From Choristoneura fumiferana (Eukaryota; Arthropoda; Insecta; Lepidoptera; Tortricidae), in the NCBI RefSeq assembly GCF_025370935.1, contig NC_133491.1, positions 12,764,948 to 12,828,947 of the forward strand: DNA of 64,000 bases, read 5' to 3'. Both the position numbers and the translations under genes were made by a program. Under the pieces are notes generated by a model. The model was not told where the DNA came from and ran no database searches. It was given only the letters and a program-made list of their open reading frames with translations. This document shows, one piece after another, positions 19,037 through 30,293 of the stretch (the first letter of the stretch is position 1; every line of letters begins with the position of its first letter).

Positions 19037-21185
19037 TTACCATGCTTCATTGTCGGAATCTGTTTCAGACATTTCGCCAGAACTTAGTTCAGAACTTTGG
19101 TCAGAAATTTCATCGGAGGTTTGTTCAGGGGTATCGTAGCAGGCTTGATGAAGATATTCTTGATAAGCTAGGTCAAATTTTCGGTCATTGAGTCGGTCAA
19201 AGGTTTGGTCAAAGTTTTGGTCATAAGTTTGGTCATCGGCTAAGTCAAATGTCTGGTCATACGTTTCGTTATATTTAAGGTCAAATGTTTGATCATTGGT
19301 TTGGTCGTTTGCTTGGTCAGAGGTTTGTCTATAGGTTCTGTTAGAGTTTAGGCTAGATTTGTCATTAAAGATTAGGTCATAGTGATTATGACAGCTTCCG
19401 TAGTACATTTTGTAAAACTCACGGTCAAAGAAACGACCATTGCTTTCTTCATATTGCTTATATATTTCTTCAGAGATTTTATCGTAATATTTAGCTCTCG
19501 CTCTAGCTTCAGCCCTTTCTTTCGCCGGATCTCTTACTTTGTGATCACAACACTTTCGCCCAGGCAATACATACTTGCCTTGCTCCAACCAAGGACTTAA
19601 ATTTATCTTAGTTACTGCAATAGCATCCAAAACTGTTTTAACACCAACAATGACTAGAGCAACAAACATCAAGATCATAATTCTATCAATAAACGTGGCG
19701 TATTTTTTGACAGTGACAGTAAACGCGTAGAAGTTCAACATATTACACTTCTTAAATGCCTCACAAGGTTCCTTCAGGACTGCGAGAGGGAGCGTTAGCA
19801 TAAAAAGCATGTTTATGCCAGCAAGGATCATAAATGTGAATGTCTGCATGTTCTCGTTCATCAACAGCTGCGGTTTGTGGAAGGGTTTCTTCTTTTTCCC
19901 CAACATGATGGCTCGCCGCTCTTTCTCTTTGTACAACTCGTCTAGTCCCAAAAACGCCATTAGTCTGTAATAAGAATTGAATAAACGGATGAAGATAGTG
20001 AGGTTACTAAATATCTTACTAATATTAGCCAGGTGCCAGATGGTAGGGAGCAACAAAATCTGGTAGCAAAGGGCGCAAACTGATGCTTTGATGACGGTTT
20101 TCGAGAGGCAAACCGTCGAAGGGGGCGCTAAAAGACTTTCTCGTGTTACCCTTATCAAAAGCTAGGGACGGGCCCACACACTTTACAAAAAACTCAAGAA
20201 GAAAATCTCTAAGCGAAGGCTAGCGTCGATGCAGCCTATATTATTTATAAAATATATTCTCGCACTACCCTAATCAAAATACATTGCAAGTTTGCAAAAA
20301 TAAAAGCATGTAAAATGTGTTTCTTTTCACTTAATTGACTCACACCATTAACTATAACAACGAAAAAATGTGCAAAATTTATAACATAGTTGACAGAGAT
20401 TTTAGCAGAGTTATGAGAGTTAAAACAAAAAAAATGGCATTTTATTAAATCTTAAGTTGAAGCCATGGTTCCTAAGAACAGATTTCGTTATCTCTCATAG
20501 TTTCTGACTTCTCCCTACTGGCCGATTTGGATTGATCAATCTGTATACCCATAAAAAGTTACCGCTTTCTAACACAATACTTATACATAGATAGATACGA
20601 CATACAGTAATCTTGAAGCTAAAACGCGGACAGACATCGCGAAACTATAAAGTGTCAAACAGAACACGACACGTTACATAGTGAACTCATCTTATCGTGT
20701 CTCTGGCCGTACGCGCGCGTCACCCGCGTTCATATAGAGACACTTCGTGAAAACACTGAGTGACAGTCGCGTTCATACAGAGATACTTTGTGTAAACACT
20801 GAGTGACAGTCGCGTTCATACAGAGATACTTTGTGTAAACACTGAGTGACACTCGCGTTCAGACAGAAACACTTTGTGTAAACACTGAGTGACACTCGCG
20901 TTCATACAGAGACACTTTGTGTAAACACTGAGTGACACTCGCGTTCAGACAGAAACACTTTGTGTAAACACTGAGTGACACTCGCGTTCATACAGGGACA
21001 CTTTGTGTAAATACTGAGTGACATTCGCGTTCATACCGAGACACTTCGTGTATACACTGGGTGTGCCATGTAAAGTGTCGTAGTCTAAACTCAGCATAAT
21101 GGTTTCTTGTGGCTCCAGAAATCTAAAAATGCAAGTACATACTATAAATTACTAACCTGCATATAACTAGTCGGTAAAACAACAT
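19037..21185 (-). CDS. Unknown two-TM protein with tetrapeptide-repeat acidic tail, two exons
   Basis: Model: exon 1 21185-21157 (MLFYRLVICR, donor GTTAGT), intron with acceptor TTATTACAG, exon 2 19964-19037; 318 residues. The frame is kept across the junction and both splice sites are good. A single-exon reading starting further upstream is open but would run through the acceptor. Residues 20-40 are Lys/Arg-rich. TM1 is about 51-73 and TM2 about 104-127. Residues 155-185 are a charged helix rich in Ala, Arg and Glu. Residues 223-278 are 14 tandem four-residue units of consensus Q-T-(F/Y)-D. The tail 287-318 is Ser/Glu/Asp-rich. I do not recognise a family; it looks like an insect membrane protein with a cytosolic acidic tail, topology inferred. 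It lies between the two GR genes on the other strand. Confidence 0.65.
19160..19327 (-). repeat. 12-bp coding repeat (Q-T-F/Y-D units)
   Basis: Fourteen 12-bp units in frame, written on the plus strand as GGTCAAAxGTxTGGTCxx-type blocks. Codons: QTSD, QAND, QTND, QTFD, LKYN, ETYD, QTFD, LADD, QTYD, QNFD, QTFD, RLND, RKFD, LAYQ. The fourth position is Asp in all but two units. Confidence 0.9.
20716..21060. repeat. 43-bp minisatellite, about 8 units, in the orphan-gene intron
   Basis: Unit of 43 bp built on ACACTGAGTGACACTCGCG and TTCATACAGAGACACTTTGT. Eight copies follow each other with point differences (for example ATACAG against AGACAG). The last unit reads ATTCGCGTTCATACCGAG. It sits 97 bp inside the intron from exon 1 of the minus-strand gene. 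Confidence 0.9.
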
Positions 21186-21847
21186 TTTGTATGCTTTCTT
21201 GCTCTTTCGACGTCCAACTTTGACTAATAAACAATACAAAGTCACTCGTAAATTATAAATTGTTTTTTTTTCGAATTGGCACTTATCTTTGAGTTAACAC
21301 TTAACACTTTCTCTTTATGTTAAGACTTAACACTGTTCTTTGAATGAACAGTTTAACCTTACTCCAACATGTGGAGGTCTGCAGTATAATGATGGATAAC
21401 TAGAAATTAAAACTCGTTAAGGCGCATTTCGTAATTATTCTATTTGACACTTAATTGCTTTTATAATTGTTAACAAAATGAGTTAACTCATTGGCTATTT
21501 AAATATTCATTAAGGCCATATCGGCAATCTGCTAATTTTTTGTGCTAATTTATAAATTCAAAACTTTTTTGATTGGGTTCGAAACATGATTCATTAAATT
21601 TCAAAAAATCCGCTAATAGGTATGTAAGTAAATCATTGATTATTTAAAGTTGTTTTTTTCCTTAAATTTTCAAACCTATTCTCACAAATTAAATATCGAA
21701 AAGTAAATAGTGATATTAAAAGGTAAGTATTTGAATTTGAATGAATAGATAAATAGTAACAATAAAGAATAATTTCAACCATTAATTTAAAAAAAAAGAA
21801 ATTCGTTTACAGGATAAAATGCTTTTTCTATGGGAAGGTACTTTTTA

Positions 21848-22180
21848 AAAGCTTTTATTTAACTTGCAATGTATCTTGTACGAGTATGGATCTATGTACG
21901 TACTACGTACATATGTGCGGGTCAAATTTTGCAAGTTAAATTTGACTCACTTCTAGTAGTAGGATTGTCTTAAAATTTGGCATACTCATGTAAATTGCGT
22001 GACAATACAATAATCTGGTAGTGACATCCTGGTATTCCGGCCAGGATGGTCTCCGCAGGACGGAACTCTTCAACGGTTAATGACATCGACTTGAAATTTG
22101 GTATGCAAATTAGTAGTTTGGGTGACAATGTAAGAACAATCAACAAAAAGTACAGTCAGCAAAAAAAAAAGCTTGTATTA
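21848..22180 (-). repeat. Interspersed repeat R2 (TGACTGTACTTGCATTGTC family)
   Basis: Inverted copy of the repeat at 47550-47830: it shares, on the minus strand, GTCACCCAAACTAC, TTCAAGTCGATG, GTTGAAGAGTTCCGTCCTGC and CCAGGATG. Shorter relatives are at 44740, 51430 and 62870. No ORF; class not assigned. Confidence 0.65.
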
Positions 22181-22189
22181 AAAAAATAT

Positions 22190-23254
22190 TTTTTACCAAA
22201 AACTTATTCATAATTATGATTTTTTTGTCAATTATCTCTGAGTTGAGTTGATTCTGCACGAATATATCCCCTTGTTCCCAGTAATGTCTTCCCGCCGTGA
22301 TCGCAATTGTATGTACAATCGAACCATTTGATTCCTGACCCATCGTAAAACGTTCTCACAGTACGTGTCATAATAATAAATTCCCTTGTCAAGCAATGCG
22401 ATGTCACTATGACTTTTTGTGCGAAAAGTTTCCACAGTGGGTCACGATTCAGTTGGTTTGAGTGTACCTAACACTCCTCAGTCCTCACTCCTAATTTGAC
22501 AGAAAAAGTCACCAATTATATAACCGAAATCTGTTCAAAGTAGGATATTTGACTCGTTGACTCTTGAAGTGCTGGTTAAGTACGGGGAACAAGGTTATAT
22601 TTCTGCGTTAGAAAAAACTTTTCTCAAAACTGTCCTATTAGCCACTAGGTGGCGCTGGGGTCGCTATAAAATATTGACCCCTAGCGTCATCTAGTATCGA
22701 GTATACGAACTTTAATGAGAAACTAGGAACTATACTTGAAACGTTTAGGTTATTAACTAATTGTAAACAAACTTAAGCTGCCAGATTTGGTACATTCAAG
22801 GATTTTAAACATTTTACTTATATATATCATTGTAATACAAACTAGACTAGTGTATTTTAATACAGAAATGTAAATGTTTAGATAGTTTAATGGGAGACTT
22901 TCAATATTAAAGATACCAATTGACATTGTTTTGCTTACATTTACTTAAATGACTATCGAAACCAAGTATAGCGTTTACCCGTAGCCTTACTCGAATGATC
23001 CATTTTATCTAGCATTTCCAGTGTAGAAAATTAATTATTGTGCAATACATAATGTAGGTAAGTTATTAGTTGCATTCATAACGATTGTATCTTAAAAATA
23101 ATAGCTGTGACATTAATGACATTTCTAATTAGTCATCGATTCAGTTCATTAAATTGTAGGTCACAAATCGTCAGCGTTATTCTAGTTTGAGCGCCGTAGT
23201 CTGTGTGCAAGATTAAGATAAATACATCAAACATTGTGTTAAATTTTCACCAAT
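22190..23254. other. Upstream region of GR2
   Basis: AT-rich sequence between the R2 repeat and the GR2 start codon; it should hold the GR2 promoter and 5'UTR. No core promoter element is clear enough to call. Confidence 0.35.
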
Positions 23255-26200
23255 ATGGAATCTTCTCTGTACAAAACTACAGAAAATAGTATCCGTCTTC
23301 AATTTCGATATTCAATGATAACCAGAATTTTAACTGGATACTACAACGACTATTTTATTTCTAAGCCTATCCGTTTTCTAGCAAGACTTTACACCCTTCT
23401 CCTGGTCATCGTGGTCACCGCTATTATATTAATGCATTATGATAGTAAATATATATATCCGCTTCTAGTCGGCCTTGTACAATTTCTTATGAACGCCTTG
23501 GTGTCTATGGTGACTGGAGAGCGCTACTTCTTTGATTACTGTTCGAAGATTAGGGAAATTTGCTTGAAAAGAAAACTGCACTTATCTCTCAATCATCCAT
23601 TATCTCGGCTTTGGTTTATACTTACAATTTGTGTGAAACCACTATTATTGTTGACTATGTCTGGTGTCACGATGTTTGGAGTCTTGTCCCTCTATAGTTG
23701 GATAATCTATGTTATAGCTAAATTTCTCTGGACGTCTCTCGATATAAGTCACATAATTCAAATGCAAATTTTTGAAATATCGTACCGTACCATGAAAAAT
23801 CTAAAAATATTTTTGCGTAAAAACCTGAACTACCGTTATGCCCAGGGCAAAATGCGTCGTGATGTTAAAATTATAAAAGAGTTCATAACTATTTATAAAT
23901 GTTTGTATGAAAATGTGCAGACAACATTCGTTCCTGTTAAGCTTTTGGTAAGTATATGGAAAGTGTATACAGTCGAGGCCAAATATATCTACTTAACTAC
24001 CTTGTCACTGTATGCCACCTGACAATTTTATACTGAAGTTCAAACTCGAAGTGATAGTGACAAGGTGGTTAAGTGTGAAGATATCTTCGACTCGACTTTA
24101 CCTCATCATCATCATCATCAGCCGGAAGACGTCCACTGCTGAACAAAGGCCTCCCCCTTAAAACGCCACAATGAACGAAAACTCGCCACTTGCATCCACC
24201 GTTTTCCCGCTACTCTCACGATGTCGTCAGTCAAAGTCAAAGTCAAAGTCAAATATCTTTATTCAATTTAGGCTATAACAAGCACCTATGAACGTCAAAA
24301 AAAAATCTACCACCGGTTCGGATAAACCTCTGTTGAGAAGAATCCGGCAAGAAACTCAACGAGGTATATTTTTTAAACAGATTTACAATATTATTAAATG
24401 ATATGTATACATCACAAGTATTTAACACAACTATATTTTCAACACAGTAGGTTCGCCATTTGAAGGGATCGCTCATGCGGATCGGAATTATTTCCAAATA
24501 TCCCTGTCCATGATATAATCATTAACTTTATAATACGCCTGGTGGGAGGCCTGCCAACGTTTCGTCTTCCGGTTCGTGCTCTCCACTCCAGGAATTTTCT
24601 CCCCTAACGGTTATCTGTTCTTCGAACGATGTGGCCCGCATATTTTTCCAGCTATTTCGGTGAGATTAGTTCTTCGACGAATTTCCGTATTCCGGATTCT
24701 ATCGCGCAAAGAAACTCCAAGCATAGCTCTCTCCATAGCTCGTTGCGTGACTCTGAGTCTGCGCGACTTTACCTTTGTATACCTACTTGTTATTGTACCA
24801 GTTTTAAATGATTCACAGTTAATTGCATATATATACTGTATATACGGTCCTACTGACCCCTCGCGTACTTTACAAAGGACCAATTAACACTAAGACTAAC
24901 GGCCGAATGTACTTTTTAAAGTACAAATTGTTCATCTGTCGTGTTATATCTTGGCGTATCAGACTGGTATCGGTTTCGTACATTTTATATGGTTGCGTTC
25001 ACATTTATATGACGCATTGTGTTGTGTCGACTTGTGTTGTGTCACATCAAAGCTGAGAGAGAGACAGAGAGCATCACACACAACACGACAGATAAAATGT
25101 GAATGTGGCTTAACTCGCGTGCGTGTCGCGTTTGTATGGATAGAAATGCGCGTCACCGGCGCGTTTAAAAAAAACACCGTACAAAAGCCTTCAGTTCCCG
25201 ATATTTCAACGATATGTTAAAACTTTAGAAGCCGTGGTGGCCTAGTGGTTTGACCTATCGCCTCTCAAGCAGAGGGTCGTGGGTTCGAACCCCGGCTCGC
25301 ACCTCTGAGTTTCAAGCAGAGGGTCGTGGGTTCGAACCACGAACTCGGCACCAGGTCTGTCGAGTTTTTTCGAAATTCATGTGCGGTGATGATTGATGAT
25401 TTGAATTACATTTGAAATTCACCACGAGCTTTGCGGTGAAGGAAAACATCGTGAGGAAACCTGCACAAACCTGCGAAGCGATTCAATGGTGCGTGCGAAG
25501 TTCCCAATCCGCACTGGGCCCGCGTGGGAACTATGGCCCAAGCCCTCTTGTTCTGAGAGGAGGCCTGTGCCCAGCAGTGGGACGTATATAGGCTGGGATG
25601 ATGATGATGATGATGTAAAAACTTTGTAGATCGACTTTGGGAATACCCCACTATTTTGATGAATGAACCTGTTTGATCGTTTCAGATGTCTGTGAGTTTG
25701 TGTTGCAGTTTTGTCAGGTTGATATTTACCTGTTACTTGTGGAGTTATTTATGGATAATCGCAGTGAGTACTAAATATAAATGAAGACATTAATTATGAA
25801 TTAGCTGTTAAATTAGCAGTTTTATCGACTCAAGTTTCGACACTTCGACTCTCTAGTCTTGTGATATTGACAGCTGTCACCCGCACCATGCTACAATGAA
25901 AGTACTGTATGTGCGTGACTTCAACTCTGGTGGCACTACCTATACCTATAACACAAGTATTGCTTATTGGTGTTAAGTGTCCCGTGATATTTATTTAACT
26001 ACATATGATTTTCAGTCCAAAGAGTACACACTTTTTGCTGCAGTTTTATTTGAAGATGTGTATGCATGTCTAATGATGTGCTTGCCGGCGATATTAATGG
26101 ACAAAACAATAGACGAAGTGAACAAAATGAAGATCATTTTGGGCGATCAACTTCTTGCTTGCGACGGTAAAAAAACACACACTTCTAAGTAATAACATTA

Positions 26201-28033
26201 TGAATGCTCACATAAAAAAAAACCGGCCAAGTGTGTATCGGGTCACACGCGGTGTAGTATTCTGTACTAATATATGCGGCAATTATTCAATATTTAGTTT
26301 TGATCGACTATTTTGAATCAATAAGTGGTGGCAGCTTTATTGGTTTATGTAAATTGTAATTTGTTTATTTTTAAGTACCATGTACCGTTTGTGCCCAAAT
26401 AAACATTAAACATTAAAACATTATTTAGCTATTTTACTGTAAGGTGGTTATACCTACTGATGAAACCAAAATAAATCTCTCTCTTTCTTTTCTTTTGATC
26501 TGATCATTAAATCGAAAATTGGTGTCATAAAACTTACAATGTTTTTGAACGAGCTATCCAACGATACCCCACATAAAAGATTTAGACAAGAAAAAAAAAA
26601 CAACCCTACTTTAGTAGGTAGTAGGTACCCTACAACTTTTATTCCTTTTTTTAATTTTATTCTACCTATTTGTCAGCATAGTTAACATTATAAATACTCA
26701 TATAAAATTACAGCTTTCTAGCTCTAGATAGCAGTTACGTCGCGGATGGACGGACATACGGACGGATATGGCGGAACTATAATTCCTATTAGAACCATAA
26801 CAACGAAATACTGTAAACGGAAAAGTGACGAATAAACTTTAAAATACCTTTTCACCTCAGCACCTCAAACAGGCAGGTTTTGCTATGAGAAATCAGTGAG
26901 CAAAATCGCATTTTGCTCACTCCGTGAGACAAAGTAACTTTTTAATTATTTTTTTAAATGCTGAGTACAGTGTTGGGTCTACTCACTGAATTCCAAATAT
27001 TTGAACTTTACTTTGATCTGTCATTTCACTTCAACTCGAAAAAAGCAAGAGATAGGATTAAATTTGTCGATTACAAACTTAAATTAAATTTTTGGTATTA
27101 AAAATATATCGAAATATTTCCAAAATGTAAATTTTTCTGATCTTTTAATAAAGTATGCAACCTCGTTGCACGAAAGCCGCTTCTCTTGTTTTTTTTTTTA
27201 TAAAAGAATTCCGTATACTGCCTCTACAGTATAATTATTATTTGTTAAATTGAATGATTTTTTAACAAATCTATTTATGTTTATGTAATAGAAATCTTAA
27301 TAAAAATCATATTTAAAGGTTTAATTGTTCAACCTTTTCAATTACCCCGAGATGAGGCTTTTTGCAGTATTAAAAAATAAGTGTGACATTAGTACAAGAA
27401 GTTAAGATTGCATGTTATGAGTATGCGATTTGTATTGTAGCTACTGGACTCTTTTTATGGTTTTAAATGTAATTATTATATTTGATAATAATCGGATTCT
27501 ATTTTAAAAAAATGTGTTTTATTTTGTAAACAGGTAGGTATATGTGGTTTTATTCTTATGTTACATTTAAATTATGTTCTCGCTGCTGAGGTGAAAAATT
27601 GTATGTGTCACACGAGACCAAAGTTTTTTTGCATCTCGTGTATTTCAATCCCTTGCTGATCTCAGGATTCTAACCTAGAATCACTCGCTAACGCTCGTGA
27701 TTCAATTATAGAATCCTTCGCTTACTCGGGATTGAAAATCAACACTCGCAACAAAAAACAACTTTGCTCTCTTGTTGCACAAATAACTATTGTATAGGTA
27801 TACCACAAGAGAAAATTAAATCTCTCGCCAGGCCGATGTTTACAAAAATAACATTTTACTTATTTCTAGATGACAAACTCCGGGTGGCATTAGAAGAGGC
27901 CTTAGACTACTTGGACCAGCGTCCCATCAAGATGACCATTTGCAGAGCAGTGACCGTGGACGCAACGCTACCTTTTATCTTCTTCAGCCTTTGCACCACT
28001 GTGATATTTCATATGATTAACCTACTGATGTGA
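23255..28033 (+). CDS. GR2: gustatory receptor, complete four-exon gene
   Basis: Exons 23255-23947 (231 codons), 25686-25763, 26016-26166 and 27870-28033, giving 361 residues. Junctions: TTG|GTAAGT, TTCAG|ATG, GCA|GTGAGT, TTTTCAG|TCC, GACG|GTAAAA, TTTCTAG|AT; phases 0, 0, 1. Hydrophobic segments at about 44-61, 66-86, 119-142, 143-160, in exon 2 (232-257), at 261-285 and at 338-360 give seven TMs, as in insect 7tm_7 chemoreceptors. Length is slightly short but within the family range (350-450). The last TM (LCTTVIFHMINLL) departs from the usual TYhhhhhQF motif. Gustatory receptors are ligand-gated channels of taste neurons; the ligand cannot be told. The donor of exon 3 is weak (GTAAAA). The intron after exon 1 is 1738 bp and full of repeats. 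Confidence 0.8.
24103..24228 (-). mobile_element. RTE LINE 3' end, part 1 (interrupted)
   Basis: Minus-strand RTE tail: (CAT)n at 24103-24120, then GAAGACGTCCACTGCTG, AAAGGCCTCCCCCTTAAAACG and TGCATCCACCG. It encodes an AGSRW...WRVF...QQWT-like C-terminus. It continues at 24534 after an inserted repeat. Confidence 0.65.
24229..24533 (-). mobile_element. LINE 3' tail with (GTCAAA)n, inserted in the RTE fragment
   Basis: Starts AGTCAAAGTCAAAGTCAAAG then ATATCTTTATTCAATTTAGG and runs to about 24530. On the minus strand it ends in AATAAAGATATTTGAC followed by (TTTGAC)n, a known kind of lepidopteran LINE 3' end. It splits the RTE fragment 24103-24228 from 24534-24765, so it came in later. Confidence 0.6.
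24534..24765 (-). mobile_element. RTE LINE fragment, part 2
   Basis: GTGGGAGGCCTGCCAACG, TTCGTCTTCCGGTTCG and GGTTATCTGTTCTTCGAACG: on the minus strand this encodes the RTE segment ahead of part 1 (KNMRATSFEEQI..., RPTS). Frameshifted and diverged. Located in GR2 intron 1. Confidence 0.6.
24989..25111. repeat. MITE with GCGTTCACATTTAT inverted ends
   Basis: Left TTGCGTTCACATTTATATGA and right AAAATGTGAATGTGGC pair as inverted arms, with an internal GAGAGAGACAGAGAG stretch. Other copies are at 32628-32754 and, as a half element, at 50270-50319. Confidence 0.65.
25231..25615 (+). repeat. SINE-A, composite copy with duplicated box B
   Basis: Complete SINE-A in GR2 intron 1. The head begins GCCGTGGTGGCCTAGTGG. 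The stretch CAAGCAGAGGGTCGTGGGTT occurs twice (25266 and 25314), so the tRNA-like part is partly doubled. The tail is (GAT)n. Flanks: TAAAACTTTAGA left and TAAAAACTTTGTAGA right, a probable target duplication. Confidence 0.8.
26219..26830. repeat. Repeat of the CCGGCCAAGTG / GGTTCCG family, diverged
   Basis: AACCGGCCAAGTGTGTATCG at 26221 and the block CGCGGATGGACGGACATACG near 26745 are the two ends of the same common repeat as 53028-53395. In between lies unrelated AT-rich DNA ending AATAAACATTAAACATTAAA. It lies in the last intron of GR2. Confidence 0.45.
27590..27785. repeat. MITE-like repeat in GR2 last intron
   Basis: Blocks ACACGAGACCAAAG, GATTCTAACCTAGAATCACT, CGCTAACGCTCGTGATTC and AACAAAAAACAACTTTGCTC. 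Internal palindromes (GATTCTAACCTAGAATC). Ends about 85 bp before the exon 4 acceptor. Confidence 0.45.
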
Positions 28034-28720
28034 ACCGGGCTCTACTAATATTACTTTTATTGGTCCTATTTTTTGTTCGTGGGTGTGGCTGCTGAATAGA
28101 GATTGCAACCCGGTATGTTTCTCAACCTGGCCGGGCCCGGTTGGATTCGTCTCCAACCCGGCCGGGTCCGGCGGGCCCGAAAATTTCTATATATGAATGG
28201 AAAACGACAATGATTCAAGTTTAATTTTTATTTCAAACTGGCTTATGAACAATTATCACAATAATCAGTCCCACTCAAGTCTTAAAATCACACTTAATTC
28301 AGAATTGATTACTTTTACTTATGGATGGAAAAGTAACATTAGTATTAGTAATTATTTATTTTTATAAGTTTAAACAAGCAGGTATTTCTCTTTACTCCTT
28401 ATAGTGTCTATTTGAAAAAATAGTTTTAAAATAGGAAACTAATAACGCAGCTTAAAGTACTTAACGTGTGATAACAATTAGATTAGATAGATAAACTTTG
28501 GTAGCTTAGGTATAAACAAAACAGCGCCGCGGTTTACTTACCGGGTTTGCAATCTCTACTGATGATTGCCTTGGTCTAAAACGAACATTTTAATTTATGC
28601 ACTAAAGCTTTAAACTCTGTAGCGATAAGGACGCTTATTGCTTACCTCGGAAAATCTCTATACGGTATATACCTGTGTTTTCTGTACTGCTTACTATGGG
28701 TTGGTCTTTAATAAAGAGTT
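28034..28720 (+). other. GR2 downstream region
   Basis: No further coding exon. A CCCGGCCGGGTC-rich patch at 28117-28182 is a short repeat of palindromic units. An AATAAA at 28710-28715 is a possible but distant poly(A) signal. Confidence 0.35.
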
Positions 28721-28765
28721 ATTGTGTTGTATTGTATTGTATACGTACAGAGTAAATAGTTATTT

Positions 28766-29125
28766 GTGTCACAAGGGAGCAAAATGGTGTATTTACGGCG
28801 AGGGCGTACATTGAATCCAGAATGTAGCGAAGGATTGTATAATAGAATCCTGAGCGTAATGAGGGGTTCAAGTGTTAACGCCCAAGATGAAAATAATTTT
28901 GCTCCCGAGTGGCTCATACAACTTTTCACACCGAGCATTAAGAAACTTGAAAAAAAAACTTAATATAATTAAAAAACAACTAGCATAGAAAATGGTGTGG
29001 CTTTACAATTATCAACTTCAAAAAATGTCATTTGCAATAAAACACTTAGAAAAGCCTTGAACAGAAAAGTTGCACTTTGCTCCCTCTCGACAGGGAGGAA
29101 AAGTTACTTTTCTGAAGGAGAGGTG
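28766..29125. repeat. MITE-like repeat with GGGAGCAAA ends
   Basis: CACAAGGGAGCAAAATGGTG at the left and TTGCACTTTGCTCCCTCTCG at the right form inverted ends. A 65-codon frame inside (MSQGSKMVYLRRGRTL and on) matches no family I know and is probably chance. Confidence 0.4.
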
Positions 29126-29751
29126 TGAAAAAATAGTTAAATGTCACCTAGAACCAACAGAACACGGGGAAGACTTTGCTCAGCAGTCGGATACTTTAGC
29201 AGGCTAAAAAGCGGTAAAACTAGGCTATTTGAATAAATTGTGGAAATATACTCAGCGGCAGACCCTTTATACAAAATTAACGATTCTGCGTACATTTGAG
29301 GGCCAGATTTTTTGCCGTCTCAGTAAATGTATGAAAACTGAAAGTACTAAATTAAACTTGCCTTATTAGAACTGTTCCTAATTTCCTCACAATCCAAGTG
29401 AAAAGCAGAGTGTATAATTTTAAACAAAATGCCTCGTCTCTCGTTAGTATTTTATGCTCTTGATGTGTATCTACTATTGGAAAACTATCCTAAGTATAAC
29501 CAAAAAGTAATCATGGCCGAAATATAGATGTCATACACTAATGCCCTCAAATTGCAGGCCACGATGTTACCGAAACAGATGGTCTGGAATACCAATTAAA
29601 ATCATATCAGTGAGTGAAATAAGTTTGATGTATTGGCTGGAGGGTGGCAAATGACGGGTTGGCATAAAAGTGTTATGAACACTGACTGATCAGTGATCAG
29701 TTTTTATAACCAATTTACAGTCTGAAGTGGGCGACCAAAAGAAAAAATACT

Positions 29752-29970
29752 TTTTTTTAATTCGACTGAATGGCAAACGAGCAAGTGGGGCTCCTGATGG
29801 TAAGAGATCACCACCGCCCATAAACATCTGCAACACCAGGGGTATTGCAGATGCGGTGCCAACCTAGGGGCCTAAGATGGGATACCTCAAGTGCCAGTAA
29901 TTTCACCGGCTGTCTTACTCTCCACGCTGAAACACAACAGTGCAAGCACTGCTGCTTCACGGTAGGATTA
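29752..29970 (+). repeat. Interspersed repeat R1
   Basis: Long copy: ACTGAATGGCAAACGAGC, TAAGAGATCACCACCGCCC, GTGCCAGTAATTTCACCGGC and GCAAGCACTGCTGCTTCACG. It matches 48391-48617 almost throughout. Confidence 0.7.
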
Positions 29971-30293
29971 GCGAGCAAGATGGTGACGTTAATTATTGTT
30001 TACTCATTCAAGTAGGTACTATTTATATAGTAATAGCTTATAATATAAGATTTGTGCACAAAATTAAGGTTAAACTTTACGACACTTAAGTATCCACGGA
30101 CGGGTTGAAGCATTTTGGTTTTGGATACCATGGTATCATCGCACTGTCAAGTGGTTATCATTAAAATAATGATTAGCTGTTGTCTTAAACTTCGTCTGCG
30201 AAGAAATCTTTTAATTCATTGAATAAGACGTTACAATCATTGAACTATCCGTCCGGTCGTCGTCGTGGACGTCCTACGGCTTATATGATTTAA

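Noticed and set aside
19961..20158. The upstream 66 codons of the single-exon version of the orphan gene (MIRVTRESLLAPPS...)
   Set aside because: A strong acceptor (TTATTACAG) lies directly before the ATG at 19960, and a small upstream exon splices in frame; the 66 codons are probably intron.
20716..21060. CRISPR array (regular repeats of constant spacing)
   Set aside because: The 43-bp units adjoin without unique spacers, and the genome is an insect; it is a minisatellite.
25231..25310. A tRNA gene (box A and box B with CCA-like stem)
   Set aside because: The head belongs to the repeated SINE-A family with body and tail; no isolated tRNA with a full cloverleaf was found.
28766..28963. A 65-codon frame as a small gene
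   Set aside because: It lies inside a MITE-like repeat with inverted GGGAGCAAA ends and has no family resemblance.
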